A DNA stretch of 64,000 bases from Phycisphaerae bacterium (GTDB taxonomy: Bacteria; Planctomycetota; Phycisphaerae; UBA1845; Fen-1342). The stretch is taken from the NCBI GenBank assembly GCA_017999985.1, contig JAGNKU010000006.1, forward strand, positions 242,276-306,275, written 5' to 3'. Shown here one piece after another: positions 35,218 through 43,546 of the stretch (positions are counted from its first letter, which is position 1; every line of letters begins with the position of its first letter). Below the pieces are notes generated by a model. The model was not told the DNA's origin, made no database searches, and saw only the letters and a list, made by a program, of their open reading frames with translations. A program made the translations under genes and the position numbers.

Positions 35218-36126
35218 ATGGCGCTCACGATCCGGCGGCTGATCTCGTGGCTGGGCACGCTCGCGGTGCTGGGCGCACTCGCGGTCGGCATCTCACGTCT
35301 GCCGGCCCAGGGCGGCCTGGTCGGTGAGTTGCGCTGGGTGTTCACGCAGCCGATCCCGGCGGCAACGAAGTACAGCCGGACACTTGAGTTGCTGTGGCAG
35401 GCCAAGCAGCGCGCGCCAGATGGCCCGTTCAACGTCATGCGTGTGCTTCTGCACGACGACGATACACGCGTCGTGCAGTGCGCGCTCGTCCTCGTAGGCG
35501 ATTCGATCAGGTCGGCGGCAGCATTCGCGGTAGACTGGGGAGCGCGGCTCTTTGAAGAGTGGTTCGCACACAGTACAGCTGACCAACGGTTCGCGCACCT
35601 GCCGTACACACTGCTTCAGTGTTACTGGGACGCGGGCTCACGAATGTACGCTCCTCACTTTGCCGAGACATCCACGCGTGATGAAGTCGCAGCCGGGCAA
35701 TTAGCGCCCTGGCGCGGCGCGGACGACGTGTGCTGGATCGTTGCCGGCACGCTCGAAAAAGGGCCGGACTGGCGGCCGCTCGCGGATGCCGGGGCTTTTA
35801 ATGACGCTGCGCCTACACAACACATACGCGTGCGACTGCTCGTGCTCGATGCACTGCTGACACGAGACACCGCGTTCGTCCCGACGCCGCTCGACGAAAG
35901 TACGCTGCAGACAGAGCTCAGACCTCCACTCGAGCAGGTGCTCTCGCTCCTGACGGACTTGCGTGAGAAGGTCCGCTGGGCGGCGGGGCGCATTCTGACC
36001 GTGGCCGGCGACCGTCGCGGGCTGCCCGCGTTTCGCGAATGGCTGAAAGCACACCCGAATATCCCTCCTGGTGCGACGCAGATGCTCGCGGAACTCTTCG
36101 GCCCCGACTGGAGAACAGCCCCATGA
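35218..36126 (+). CDS. Membrane-anchored protein of unknown function
   Basis: The 302-residue protein starts with one hydrophobic segment (LISWLGTLAVLGALAVGIS) and has a mostly helical body with HEAT-like character: VMRVLLHDDDTRVVQCALVL and LLTDLREKVRWAAGRILTVA. No enzymatic motif was recognised. TATCAT at 35206-35211 is 6 nt before the ATG, so the mRNA might be nearly leaderless. Its stop overlaps the dtd start as ATGA, so the two are coupled. Codon use is slightly less GC-biased than its neighbours in the middle part. Confidence 0.6.
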   Translation: MALTIRRLISWLGTLAVLGALAVGISRLPAQGGLVGELRWVFTQPIPAATKYSRTLELLWQAKQRAPDGPFNVMRVLLHDDDTRVVQCALVLVGDSIRSAAAFAVDWGARLFEEWFAHSTADQRFAHLPYTLLQCYWDAGSRMYAPHFAETSTRDEVAAGQLAPWRGADDVCWIVAGTLEKGPDWRPLADAGAFNDAAPTQHIRVRLLVLDALLTRDTAFVPTPLDESTLQTELRPPLEQVLSLLTDLREKVRWAAGRILTVAGDRRGLPAFREWLKAHPNIPPGATQMLAELFGPDWRTAP

Positions 36127-36572
36127 GAGCCGTCGTGCAGCGCGTGACGGAGGCGCGGGTCACCGTCGACGACGCGCTCGTCGGTCAAATCGGAGCCGGG
36201 CTGCTCGTGTACGCCGCCGCGGCGCCCGACGATGGCGCGGCCGACGTGAGCTACCTCGCGGAGAAGATCGCGCACGTGCGCGTCTTTCCTGACGCGGACG
36301 GCAAGATGAATCGTTCGGTGATCGAGGCCGGCGGGTCGGTGCTGCTGGTCAGCGCGTTCACCGTCCAGGCGGACGCGCGCAAAGGCCGGCGGCCGTCGTT
36401 TGATACGTCGGCGTCAGGGCCGGTCGCCGAGCCGCTCGTGGAACAACTCGTCGCCGGCGTACGCGCGTACGGACTGACCGTCGCGACCGGCCGTTTTGCG
36501 GCGCACATGCACGTCGCTTCCGTGAACGACGGGCCGATCTGCATTCTGCTCGACTCGCGCCGCGTCGTGTAG
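36123..36572 (+). CDS. dtd: D-aminoacyl-tRNA deacylase
   Basis: The 149-residue protein matches DTD, which hydrolyses D-amino acids (and glycine) from mischarged tRNAs: MRAVVQRVTEARVTVDDALV, GKMNRSVIEAGGSVLLVSAF, KGRRPSFDTSASGP and VNDGPICILLDS. Two active-site motifs are altered: SQFT of the usual family reads SAFT here, and the NxGPVT motif reads NDGPIC. The rest of the fold and length are standard, so it is probably active but variant. The start lies in an ATGA overlap with the upstream gene. Confidence 0.87.
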   Translation: MRAVVQRVTEARVTVDDALVGQIGAGLLVYAAAAPDDGAADVSYLAEKIAHVRVFPDADGKMNRSVIEAGGSVLLVSAFTVQADARKGRRPSFDTSASGPVAEPLVEQLVAGVRAYGLTVATGRFAAHMHVASVNDGPICILLDSRRVV

Positions 36573-36591
36573 TCTGCTGGTTCTCAGAATC

Positions 36592-36644
36592 GGGGAGTGC
36601 CAAGCTCCGCTTCTGCAGCAGCAAACCAGAGGTTTGCGCTCCCC
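36592..36644. repeat. Imperfect inverted repeat with internal hairpin
   Basis: The outer GGGGAG/CTCCCC pair (36592-36597, 36639-36644) encloses a perfect small hairpin GCAAACC-AGA-GGTTTGC (36621-36637). It lies between convergent dtd and the CDF gene and may act as a terminator. Confidence 0.4.
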
Positions 36645-36691
36645 TTCTCGCCCTGCAAGAGCCAAGAAGTGGTGAGAAAATTGCCATTCTG

Positions 36692-36727
36692 ACCCTCCCC
36701 CTGCCCCCTCCCTAAGAGGAAGGGGAG
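36692..36727 (+). repeat. C-rich hairpin element, copy 1 of 5
   Basis: The sequence runs ACCCTCCCCCTGCCCCCTCC, then TAAGAGG and AAGGGGAG, giving a CCCCTCCC/GGAAGGGG-type stem. It lies at the convergent 3' ends of dtd and the CDF gene. It shares sequence with copies near 49925, 51242, 52069 and 52845. Confidence 0.65.
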
Positions 36728-38169
36728 TCCGCCGCTTCACCGGCGTCCGCCGGTTCCGGATGCGTCGTCACGCGGGCGAGGCCGGGGATCGCGGCGCGCA
36801 GGCGGTTCTCCAGCTCGCTCGAAATGTCATGCACCGCGCGGACCGGCAGCCCCGGCTCAAACGTGCAGTGCATCGACAAGAACAGCTCCCCCCCGGCCCG
36901 CCGCAACGCCACATCGTGACACGCCGTCACGCCCGGCGTGCCCGCGACAATCTCGCGTACCTGCCGCACGAGTTCTTCCGAGCTGTGCGTGATGTCGCGC
37001 GACGCGGCTCCGCGCTCACGCCGGGGCTCGATGTGCGTGGTCACAGCGGCGAGATTCGGCAGCTCGGTGTGCAACGCCGCCTCGAGCCGATCCGCGTCGG
37101 CGTGTGCCTGCCGCAGGTCCATGTCGCCATCGACCTCGATGTGCAACTCCATGAACAGCCGCCCATGTTCCTCGGACACCAGGATGTTGTGCACGGTCTG
37201 GCCCTGGTTCACGGCGATGGCGCGGATGCGCTCACTAAGCGTCTCGCCCGCGTCGCAGACGGGCTCGACGTGCACGACCACGTCCGCGTGGGGCAGCTCG
37301 GCCTGGACACGCGCCTCCGCCGCCCGGCTGATCTCATGGCTGGTTTCAAGCGAGAGTCCGCGCCGTACGCCGATCGTCAGATCGACGAACGTCTGGTTGC
37401 CGGACGGGCGCAGGCGGAGCTGGCGGCACTCGAGCACGCCGTCGAGCTGGCGGATGGCCCGCGCGACGCGCGCCGTCAGGCCCGTCGGCGCCCGATCGAG
37501 CAAGGCATCGACGGTCCGCCGGCCCAGCTTGAGGCTGACCCAGATGACGATCACGGCGACGATCAGGGCCGCGACGGCGTCTCCCCGTTGCAGCACATGC
37601 CCGTGGCCGGTGTACTCGCCGAGCTTCACAAGCCCGAGCCCGACCAGCACGACGGCGGAGCTCCACACGTCGGTGCTGAAGTGCAGCGCGTCCGCCTCCA
37701 GCGCCTGGCTGCCGTGCTTGCGCGCCACCTTCAGCAGCGCCCGCGAGCGCGAGATGTCGATGATGATGGAGATCACAATTACGCCGAAAGCGGCCAGTGT
37801 CGCCTCGACCTCGACCTGCTTGAAGAACAGCCGTTCGACCGCCTCGTAGATGATCCAGCCGCAGGTGACCAGGAGCAGCACCGTCTCGGCCAGCGCGGAG
37901 AGGTTCTCGATCTTGCCATGGCCGTAATGGTGCTCGGCGTCGGCGGGCCGGTCGGAGAAGCGCACGGCGAAATAGGTGATCAGCGCGGCGACGAGGTCGA
38001 TGCCGGAGTGCGCCGCTTCCGCCAGCAGGCCCAGGCTGCCGGTCATCAGGCCGACGATCACCTTCATGGCGGTCAGCACGATGGCGGCGCCGACCGACGT
38101 CAGCGCCACGCGGCGTTTCTCGTGTCCCGCCGTGAGTCCGGCCGCCATGTGAGTCACTTCACCGCTCAC
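36712..38169 (-). CDS. Cation diffusion facilitator (CDF) transporter with three cytosolic domains
   Basis: The 485-residue protein has the six-helix CDF membrane part: VALTSVGAAIVLTAMKVIVG, SLGLLAEAAHSGIDLVAALI (His/Asp metal site), DRPADAEHHYGHGKIENLSA and ADALHFSTDVWSSAVVLVGL (second metal site). CDF pumps export Zn, Mn, Fe or other divalent cations by proton antiport. After it come three ZT-dimer-like modules instead of the usual one, each ending VxTHxEP or VVHVEP. GTG 38169 has GAGGG upstream and is preferred; ATG 38148 is an alternative. Metal specificity cannot be read safely. Confidence 0.88.
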   Translation of the reverse strand: MSGEVTHMAAGLTAGHEKRRVALTSVGAAIVLTAMKVIVGLMTGSLGLLAEAAHSGIDLVAALITYFAVRFSDRPADAEHHYGHGKIENLSALAETVLLLVTCGWIIYEAVERLFFKQVEVEATLAAFGVIVISIIIDISRSRALLKVARKHGSQALEADALHFSTDVWSSAVVLVGLGLVKLGEYTGHGHVLQRGDAVAALIVAVIVIWVSLKLGRRTVDALLDRAPTGLTARVARAIRQLDGVLECRQLRLRPSGNQTFVDLTIGVRRGLSLETSHEISRAAEARVQAELPHADVVVHVEPVCDAGETLSERIRAIAVNQGQTVHNILVSEEHGRLFMELHIEVDGDMDLRQAHADADRLEAALHTELPNLAAVTTHIEPRRERGAASRDITHSSEELVRQVREIVAGTPGVTACHDVALRRAGGELFLSMHCTFEPGLPVRAVHDISSELENRLRAAIPGLARVTTHPEPADAGEAADSPSS

Positions 38170-38202
38170 GCGGAAACACCCTCTTCGCACCAAAGTGCAA
38201 TC

Positions 38203-38224
38203 GGCCGGGCACACACGCCCGGCC
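38203..38224 (-). terminator. Hairpin between the DUF2807 and CDF genes
   Basis: GGCCGGGC (38203-38210) and GCCCGGCC (38217-38224) form a perfect 8-bp stem with a 6-nt loop, 64 nt past the DUF2807 stop on the minus strand. No U-tract. Confidence 0.4.
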
Positions 38225-38287
38225 TGATCGCGTCGCCTGCCTACGGCGGCACCGCGCCTCACGGCGGCGCGGTCCGGCGCGGCGTGG

Positions 38288-38953
38288 CTACTCGTTCTTT
38301 TCGAGGCGCCCGGTGCCGGTGATGTTCTGCGTGATCGTGGGCGCGCCCGAGTAAGTGACCACGCCCGAGCCGGCAATCACGACATCCAGCGTCTGCGCTG
38401 CCTGCACGTCGGCCGTGCCGACGCCGTCGATTTCGATGGAGACATCGTTGGCGGCGAGCGCGCCGGCCGAGACGCGGCCGGCGCCGTTGAGGTCGACCAC
38501 CAGCGTCTCGGTCTGGCCGTCGAGGGTGATGACGCCGGTGCCGATCACGGAGGCGCTCATATAGGTGTTGTCGATGCCGCTGACGACGATCTCGCCGGTT
38601 CCGGTGATGCGCACGTTGCGGACGTTGGGGACCGTCACCTTGATGACGAGCGGCGTCACGGTCTGGAGGACGCGTTCCGGGCTGATGTAGAGCCGGCCAT
38701 TCTCGACCTTGGTCTCGACGTACGGCAGGATGTTCTCGTCGGCGGTGATTTCCAGCGGCCCGAGTTCGCCCATGGTGACCTCGACGCGTCCGGAGCCGAG
38801 CAGTTCGAGCTGGGTGAAGTCCGCGACCGTGCGATTCTCGGTCTTCGCCACGCCATCGCCGAAGACCGTGAACAGCAGGGACGCCGAGCAACCCGACGCC
38901 GCCAGACAGAGCGCCAAGATGAAGACCCCGAGTCCGTTTCGCAAGGCACGCAC
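38288..38953 (-). CDS. DUF2807 (GIN-domain) lipoprotein
   Basis: The 221-residue protein has a lipoprotein signal peptide (GVFILALCLAASGC) and a DUF2807 beta-helix-like domain with the typical FTQLELLGSGRVEVT start and repeated short strands such as VRITGTGEIVVSGI, VVDLNGAGRVSAGALAANDV and IEIDGVGTADVQ. Members are surface or periplasmic proteins of unknown function, sometimes called auto-transporter adhesin head-like. The GTG start at 38953 is chosen because GGAGGT lies 5 nt upstream; longer frames upstream are low-complexity. Confidence 0.78.
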   Translation of the reverse strand: MRALRNGLGVFILALCLAASGCSASLLFTVFGDGVAKTENRTVADFTQLELLGSGRVEVTMGELGPLEITADENILPYVETKVENGRLYISPERVLQTVTPLVIKVTVPNVRNVRITGTGEIVVSGIDNTYMSASVIGTGVITLDGQTETLVVDLNGAGRVSAGALAANDVSIEIDGVGTADVQAAQTLDVVIAGSGVVTYSGAPTITQNITGTGRLEKNE

Positions 38954-39372
38954 GGCACACCTCCGGTCAGGTCGAAGCGTTCGCGGAAACTCGTCGGACA
39001 CGGCCCGACGGCGATGGTGCGCATTGTGCGGGTGCGGCGGGGGAACGGCAAGCGGGGGCCTCGAAGGCACGCAGGGGAAGCCACGGAGCCACGGAGGGGA
39101 AGCGACGAAGCGACGGAGCGACGGAGGGTGGGTGCCGCGGCGGTCAGAGCCCCGAACGCGAGCGAGCGGGTCCGCGCAGCGCGCGATGTGCATGGGAACG
39201 TGGGAAGGTGGGAACGGGGGGACGTGGGGACGGGGGAGGCGACTGAGCGACGGCTCGTGTGGCATGGCCGCGTCCCGCGGGCAATGACGGCGCCGAACAC
39301 ACGCTGCTCATCGCGAAAACGTCCCTCACCCGCAACGCCGCGGCCATGTCAAGAGCAGTGGCACACGGTGCG
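38954..39372. other. Low-complexity, G-rich intergenic region
   Basis: This 419-base stretch has no gene. It contains short tandem-like units (GCGACGGA/GCGACGAA near 39100-39125, CCACGGAG near 39080-39095) and a run of G-tracts at 39194-39237 that could form a G-quadruplex. Similar filler repeats recur between planctomycete genes. Confidence 0.5.
39194..39237 (+). repeat. G-tract cluster (potential G-quadruplex)
   Basis: At least six runs of three to six G separated by loops of two to five nt lie on the plus strand. This satisfies the usual G3N1-7 quadruplex rule. It is upstream of the DUF2807 gene, on its non-coding side. Confidence 0.5.
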
Positions 39373-40359
39373 TTATGCAGGCGGGATGGTCACTTCGAGC
39401 CAGCGGGTGTCCGCTGCGAGCGTCACGTCGCAACTAGTAATGGCCGCTGGGAGTAATGCGACGTCGCCGCAGCGAAATGCGCCGCCGGTGGAGAAGCGGC
39501 CGCCGCCCGCCAGAATGATCCAGATACGCACCCGGCCGGGCGGAATCGGCCAGCTTTGGCCGGTCGGAGCCTCCAGCACATCCAGCATGAAACGTGGGCA
39601 GGATGCGACTCGCGTCGCCCGCGTCGGACCGGCCCCCGGGACCTGCTCGGGCTGAGGCCGGATCATCTCCGCCGTCACGTCGTAACGGATGTTCGCCAAC
39701 GCCTCGGCCACATGCAGCGTGCGCGGCCGGCCGGCGGAATCGACGCGGTCCCAGTCGTACGCGCGGTATGTCACGTCCGACGGCGTCTGCACCTCCGCGA
39801 CCACCAAGCCGGCACCCAGCGCGTGCAACGTCCCGCTCGGCAGATAGAAGCAGTCGCCGGGGCGGGCATCCCACGCGTGCAGCAGCTCCGCGATGGCAGG
39901 CGTGTCCGCCGCGCGAGCCACGTCGTCCGCCGTCACGCCGGGCTTCAGACCAATGTACAGCCGCGCGCCCGGGTCGGCGTGCAGCACGTACCAGGCCTCG
40001 TGCTTGACGCCGGTCTGCGCGGCATGCGGGTCGCCAACCGGCTTCGGATGAACCTGCACGCTCAGGTTCTGGCACGCGTCGAGGAACTTGACCAGCAGCG
40101 GAAAACGCCCGTCGGCGAGATCGGCCGCGCCGAGCAAGTCCGGGCCCCACGCCGCCACCAGTTCCCCCAGGGTGCGACCCGCGAACGGACCGTCACGCAC
40201 GCGCGACTCATGGCCCGGCAGGCTGACCAGCTCCCATGATTCGCCGATCGGCTCATCCGGCGGCAGGTGCTTGTTCAGCAAAGTGGCCAGGCGGCCTCCG
40301 CCCCACGGCTTGGGCACAAAGAGCGGCGTGAAGGTGATCGGCTGCGGCGCGGGGATCAT
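39373..40359 (-). CDS. manA: Mannose-6-phosphate isomerase, class I
   Basis: The 328-residue protein is a short-type (Bacillus-like) phosphomannose isomerase, which interconverts mannose-6-phosphate and fructose-6-phosphate. Seen are FVPKPWGGGRLATLL, IGESWELVSLPGHESRV, the zinc ligands in LSVQVHPK and KHEAWYVLHADPGARLYIGL, and LPSGTLHALGAGLVVAEVQT with DVTYRAYDWDRVD. The start at 40359 forms an ATGA overlap with the ComEA-like gene, which decides it over GTG 40383. It is the last gene of a three-gene coupled minus-strand operon. Confidence 0.9.
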   Translation of the reverse strand: MIPAPQPITFTPLFVPKPWGGGRLATLLNKHLPPDEPIGESWELVSLPGHESRVRDGPFAGRTLGELVAAWGPDLLGAADLADGRFPLLVKFLDACQNLSVQVHPKPVGDPHAAQTGVKHEAWYVLHADPGARLYIGLKPGVTADDVARAADTPAIAELLHAWDARPGDCFYLPSGTLHALGAGLVVAEVQTPSDVTYRAYDWDRVDSAGRPRTLHVAEALANIRYDVTAEMIRPQPEQVPGAGPTRATRVASCPRFMLDVLEAPTGQSWPIPPGRVRIWIILAGGGRFSTGGAFRCGDVALLPAAITSCDVTLAADTRWLEVTIPPA

Positions 40360-40742
40360 CGGGATGCGGTCGCTCCTTCGCACGCCGGCGGCGCGGCGGG
40401 AAAGGTCAGATGCGGGCGCAGTGCGTCGACCGTCGCCGGCCCGATGCGTGCGACACGGTCCAGGTCGGCGGCCGTGCGGAAGGCCGGTTGCTCGGGCACC
40501 GACGCGCGATACGCGATGATGTGCTGCGCGAGTGTCGGACCGATGCGTGGCAGCAGCTCCAGTTCGGCGGCCGTGGCTATGTTCGGGTCGATACGCAGTT
40601 GAACCTGGGCCGCGGTGACGGGCCGCCCCGCGCGCGACTGCCAGCCGGCGTATCCAGTCGCGAAGTGCAGCACCAGCAGCGCGATCGCCGTGCCCAGCGC
40701 CGCCCGCCGCGCGGGCGTCGGCGGCTGCGCGGGCGCCGTCAT
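40356..40742 (-). CDS. ComEA-like helix-hairpin-helix protein
   Basis: The 128-residue protein has an N-terminal membrane segment (LGTAIALLVLHFATGYAGW), a short linker and a C-terminal DNA-binding HhH pair: DPNIATAAELELLPRIGPTL with AQHIIAYRAS, and TAADLDRVARIGPATVDALR. It resembles ComEA, which binds incoming DNA at the cell surface during natural transformation, although the same domain occurs in many small proteins. Both ends overlap neighbours by ATGA, so it is translated in step with the GH10-like and manA genes. Confidence 0.75.
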   Translation of the reverse strand: MTAPAQPPTPARRAALGTAIALLVLHFATGYAGWQSRAGRPVTAAQVQLRIDPNIATAAELELLPRIGPTLAQHIIAYRASVPEQPAFRTAADLDRVARIGPATVDALRPHLTFPAAPPACEGATASR

Positions 40743-42229
40743 GGTTCGCCGCCGGCGATGAGCCGCTTGCGCATTTCGAGCAGGCGACCGAACGCCGGTT
40801 TGGGGGTGAGGTTCGCGTGCAGCAGCCCGCCGCTGGCGATGACGTCGTCGGGTTGGTCGACGAGGGTCTGGATGCAGACCGTATCGACGTACGGCTTGGA
40901 GAGCGCGATCTCGCAGAGCGTGGTGAGCCAGTCGGCCTGCACGGCGTCCGACCAGGGGCCGTGCCATTCGCCGCCCGGGGTGGTGCCGTTCTGGGAATCG
41001 GGGGCGACGCACGACGGTGCCCCGAGGGCCGTGACGTGCAGCGGCTTGCCGAGGTTGGCGAGCTTGTCGATCAGGGCGCTGACCTGGAACGGGTCGCGCA
41101 GGTGGTAGCCGTCGCTGCCAATGCCGAACAGGAACTGCAGGCCGAAGCCGTCGAAGTTGATGCCTGACTGCACGGCCATGTCGGCGTACAGCAGCGGCGG
41201 GACGGTTTGCTGGTTGCGGGCGTAGTACTCACCCCAGGGCTGGTTGAGATCGATGAGCACCTGGGCGCGCGGCGCGATCTGTTTCGTGACGGTGGCCGCC
41301 ATCCGCGTCAGCTCCATCGTCTGCTCGAAGCTGAAGCCGAAGACGTTGTCTGCCTGGAGCCCGCTGGCGACGACCCAGGACGTCACTTGGCGGGCGAAGC
41401 GCTGTACCGTGCGCTCGACGTGTTCGCGCGCGGCTTCGTAAATGGACTCGAAATCGTTCTCCCAGATATACATCCAGTCGGGAACCGAGCTGACCCCGAA
41501 CGCCAGCAGCGGCCCGCCGCGCACGGCCAGCTTGTTCGTGCTGCACGCCTTGATGACCGCCTCCACCGCCTCGTACGCGGGCGCCTGCTCGGTCGGCTGA
41601 ATGCTGCGCCAGATGAATGGCACGTAGGCAAAATCGAAGACATCGCCGAGGCGCTTGGTGATTGCCTGCTGGACCGTGGCGCCGGCGACGCGGACCCCCA
41701 GGAATGCCCGCCCGAAACCGCCGGTTTGCTGCCGGCGGCCGAGGAATACGCCGGCGTGGAAACGCGACATCTCCTCCGCCGCCCAGAGCCCATGCGCGAG
41801 CGATTCATCAGCGTGCTGAGCGGCCTCCTCCGGGTGGTCGGAGGTCTGGAGGGCCCGGATGAACGCGTCGCGGCTCTGATCGATCCGGGCGGCGATGTCG
41901 TCCATGCCGCTGTAGTCGAACAGGCCCCATTCCTCGCGTTTTACGGTCACTCGCATGAGCTGGTGGCGGGCCAACTCCACGTGCAGGTTGTACGGCTGCT
42001 CGCGGGCCGGCAGACGCGTGGTCTGCAACTGGATGGTGCCGAAGCCCTCGACGGGCCAGAGCAGCGAGAGGCCGACCGGATCCTGCATCCGCGGCGTGCA
42101 GCGGATGACGCCGTCCTCCCAACGGATTTCCGCGCGCAGCGGCACGTTGTCGTTCCCGACGAGGTGGGCGCCGTGCAGATTGGGCGGATTTTTCCGCTGA
42201 CGGGTGGGGTAGCACGTAAACCTGTGCAC
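40739..42229 (-). CDS. GH10-like TIM-barrel protein, probably catalytically inactive
   Basis: The 496-residue protein has an N-terminal beta-rich part (HLVGNDNVPLRAEIRWEDGV) followed by a barrel reminiscent of glycoside hydrolase family 10: FDFAYVPFIWRSIQPTEQAP, FGFSFEQTMELTRMAATVTK, APRAQVLIDLNQPWGEYY and a final DQPDDVIASGGLLHANLTPK with KPAFGRLLEMRKRL. At the places where GH10 enzymes have their acid/base Glu (WDVVNE) and nucleophile (TELD), this protein reads SWVVAS and HVTALGAP. I infer loss of xylanase activity and perhaps a sugar-binding role. GTG 42229 has GGAGG 9 nt upstream. No signal peptide is seen. Confidence 0.6.
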   Translation of the reverse strand: MHRFTCYPTRQRKNPPNLHGAHLVGNDNVPLRAEIRWEDGVIRCTPRMQDPVGLSLLWPVEGFGTIQLQTTRLPAREQPYNLHVELARHQLMRVTVKREEWGLFDYSGMDDIAARIDQSRDAFIRALQTSDHPEEAAQHADESLAHGLWAAEEMSRFHAGVFLGRRQQTGGFGRAFLGVRVAGATVQQAITKRLGDVFDFAYVPFIWRSIQPTEQAPAYEAVEAVIKACSTNKLAVRGGPLLAFGVSSVPDWMYIWENDFESIYEAAREHVERTVQRFARQVTSWVVASGLQADNVFGFSFEQTMELTRMAATVTKQIAPRAQVLIDLNQPWGEYYARNQQTVPPLLYADMAVQSGINFDGFGLQFLFGIGSDGYHLRDPFQVSALIDKLANLGKPLHVTALGAPSCVAPDSQNGTTPGGEWHGPWSDAVQADWLTTLCEIALSKPYVDTVCIQTLVDQPDDVIASGGLLHANLTPKPAFGRLLEMRKRLIAGGEP

Positions 42230-42429
42230 GTCGACCGGCCTCCAATCGCCGCCGCACAGACCGCCCCTGCCCCCGACGCGGTCGCACGGTGAACAACCAT
42301 GATAAGGCCGCGCCGCGTTGCGGGAAAGCAGAACCTGCCACCCCCCCTGCCGCACCCCCCGGCCTGCTCGCCAGCCCCGACCACCGCCGAGGCTGAAGCC
42401 TCGCCGGCGGCATTGCGGAGGCGTGTCCG

Positions 42430-42475
42430 GCGGCGGAGCGGATGGCGGCCAGAGGTCCGCGGCAGCCGCTCCGCC
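42430..42475 (-). terminator. Hairpin after the 42489 lipoprotein gene
   Basis: CGGCGGAGCGG (42430-42440) pairs perfectly with CCGCTCCGCCG (42465-42475). On the minus strand it starts 13 nt after the lipoprotein stop. No U-tract, but the 11-bp GC stem is strong. Confidence 0.5.
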
Positions 42476-42488
42476 GCGCCCGTCACCC

Positions 42489-43238
42489 TTAGCGCCAGAG
42501 CGTGCCTTCGGGCTCGATCTCCTGCACCACCAGCGGGTCCGCCGAGCGCGAGGGGATCTCGAACGCCAGCGACGGCAGCGTCTCGTCGAAGCGATGGCGC
42601 AATTCGATGCGTGCCCAGTCGTACGGCGGGATCATGACGTGCCAGAACACGTGCAGCTCCCACTCGTCCGAGAGGTAGAGGTAATGCGTCACCACGAGGA
42701 TGTGCGGGGTCACGATGGTGCCCGCCCACTCCGTGGCGCTCGTGATCCCCAGGGCCGGGCGGTTCTCCTCGAGCCAGGGGATGAAGAGGTCGCGCACCGG
42801 CTCCGCCTCCGGCCCGACGAGGTCTTCCTCCTCGGACGTGACGTGGATGTTCACCGTCGCTGTCTCGACGTCGCCGCCGCGCGCCGCCTGGATCGTGACC
42901 GTGATGTCGCGGCCGGTATCCGGCACCGAATTCGGGTCATCGGCCGGAGCGGGGACGACGCTGATTTCGGCGACCTCGCCGGCCTTGATCGAACGATTCT
43001 GCACCGTGACCGTGGCGCCGGGCGCGGTCGCGGTCACATCGACAACACCGGCCAGCAGACTGGGCAAGTTCGGATCATTCTCGATCGTCACCAGCAACAG
43101 GCACCGCTGGCCCGGAATCGAGTCTGTGACCTCTGCCGGAACGACCGTCAGTGTAAACGGCACCGGCGTCAACCAGTCGGCCAGGTCACACCCGCCACAC
43201 AGCCCAACCAACACCGCAACAACCACCCATCGTGACAC
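42489..43238 (-). CDS. Lipoprotein of unknown function
   Basis: The 249-residue protein has a signal peptide with lipobox (VAVLVGLCGGC) and then a beta-sandwich-like domain (FTLTVVPAEVTDSIPGQRCL to ATVTVQNRSIKAGEVAEISV). The C-terminal part is rich in aromatic residues (THYLYLSDEWELHVFWHVMI). No catalytic motif was found. GTG 43238 is preceded by AAAGGAGG at ideal distance, which fixes the start; the upstream in-frame ATG region lacks a signal peptide. Confidence 0.7.
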   Translation of the reverse strand: MSRWVVVAVLVGLCGGCDLADWLTPVPFTLTVVPAEVTDSIPGQRCLLLVTIENDPNLPSLLAGVVDVTATAPGATVTVQNRSIKAGEVAEISVVPAPADDPNSVPDTGRDITVTIQAARGGDVETATVNIHVTSEEEDLVGPEAEPVRDLFIPWLEENRPALGITSATEWAGTIVTPHILVVTHYLYLSDEWELHVFWHVMIPPYDWARIELRHRFDETLPSLAFEIPSRSADPLVVQEIEPEGTLWR

Positions 43239-43546
43239 GGCTCGCCTCCTTTGGCCACCGAGCAGCATGCGCTCCGGCCGGGCGCCCACCATAGGCGCGC
43301 ACACACCGACGACCGGATCGACCAGTCTGCCGCATCTGGACACCCCGCGCCCGCACAACGCTGGACCGGCCCACACGCGGGCCGGTCGCGAAGGTCCAGT
43401 TCAATCTATGAAGGCCGAAAGTGTCTCGTCCAGAGAGCGGCCGCGCTCCCGGCAGCGCGCTACAATTTCTGACAGTTGGCGGCCCCCGTTGCCGGACAGA
43501 GCGGCGTCGGCCACAATCCGGTGGGCCCTACTCAAAGGGAGCAGCG
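43239..43546. other. Divergent intergenic region lipoprotein/prpD
   Basis: This 308-base gap should carry promoters for both directions. TACAAT at 43461-43466 is a possible -10 for prpD but lacks a clear -35 box. No gene is seen. Confidence 0.35.

Noticed and set aside
36760-38322. 520-codon plus-strand frame
   Set aside because: Antisense to the CDF transporter; no recognisable motif.
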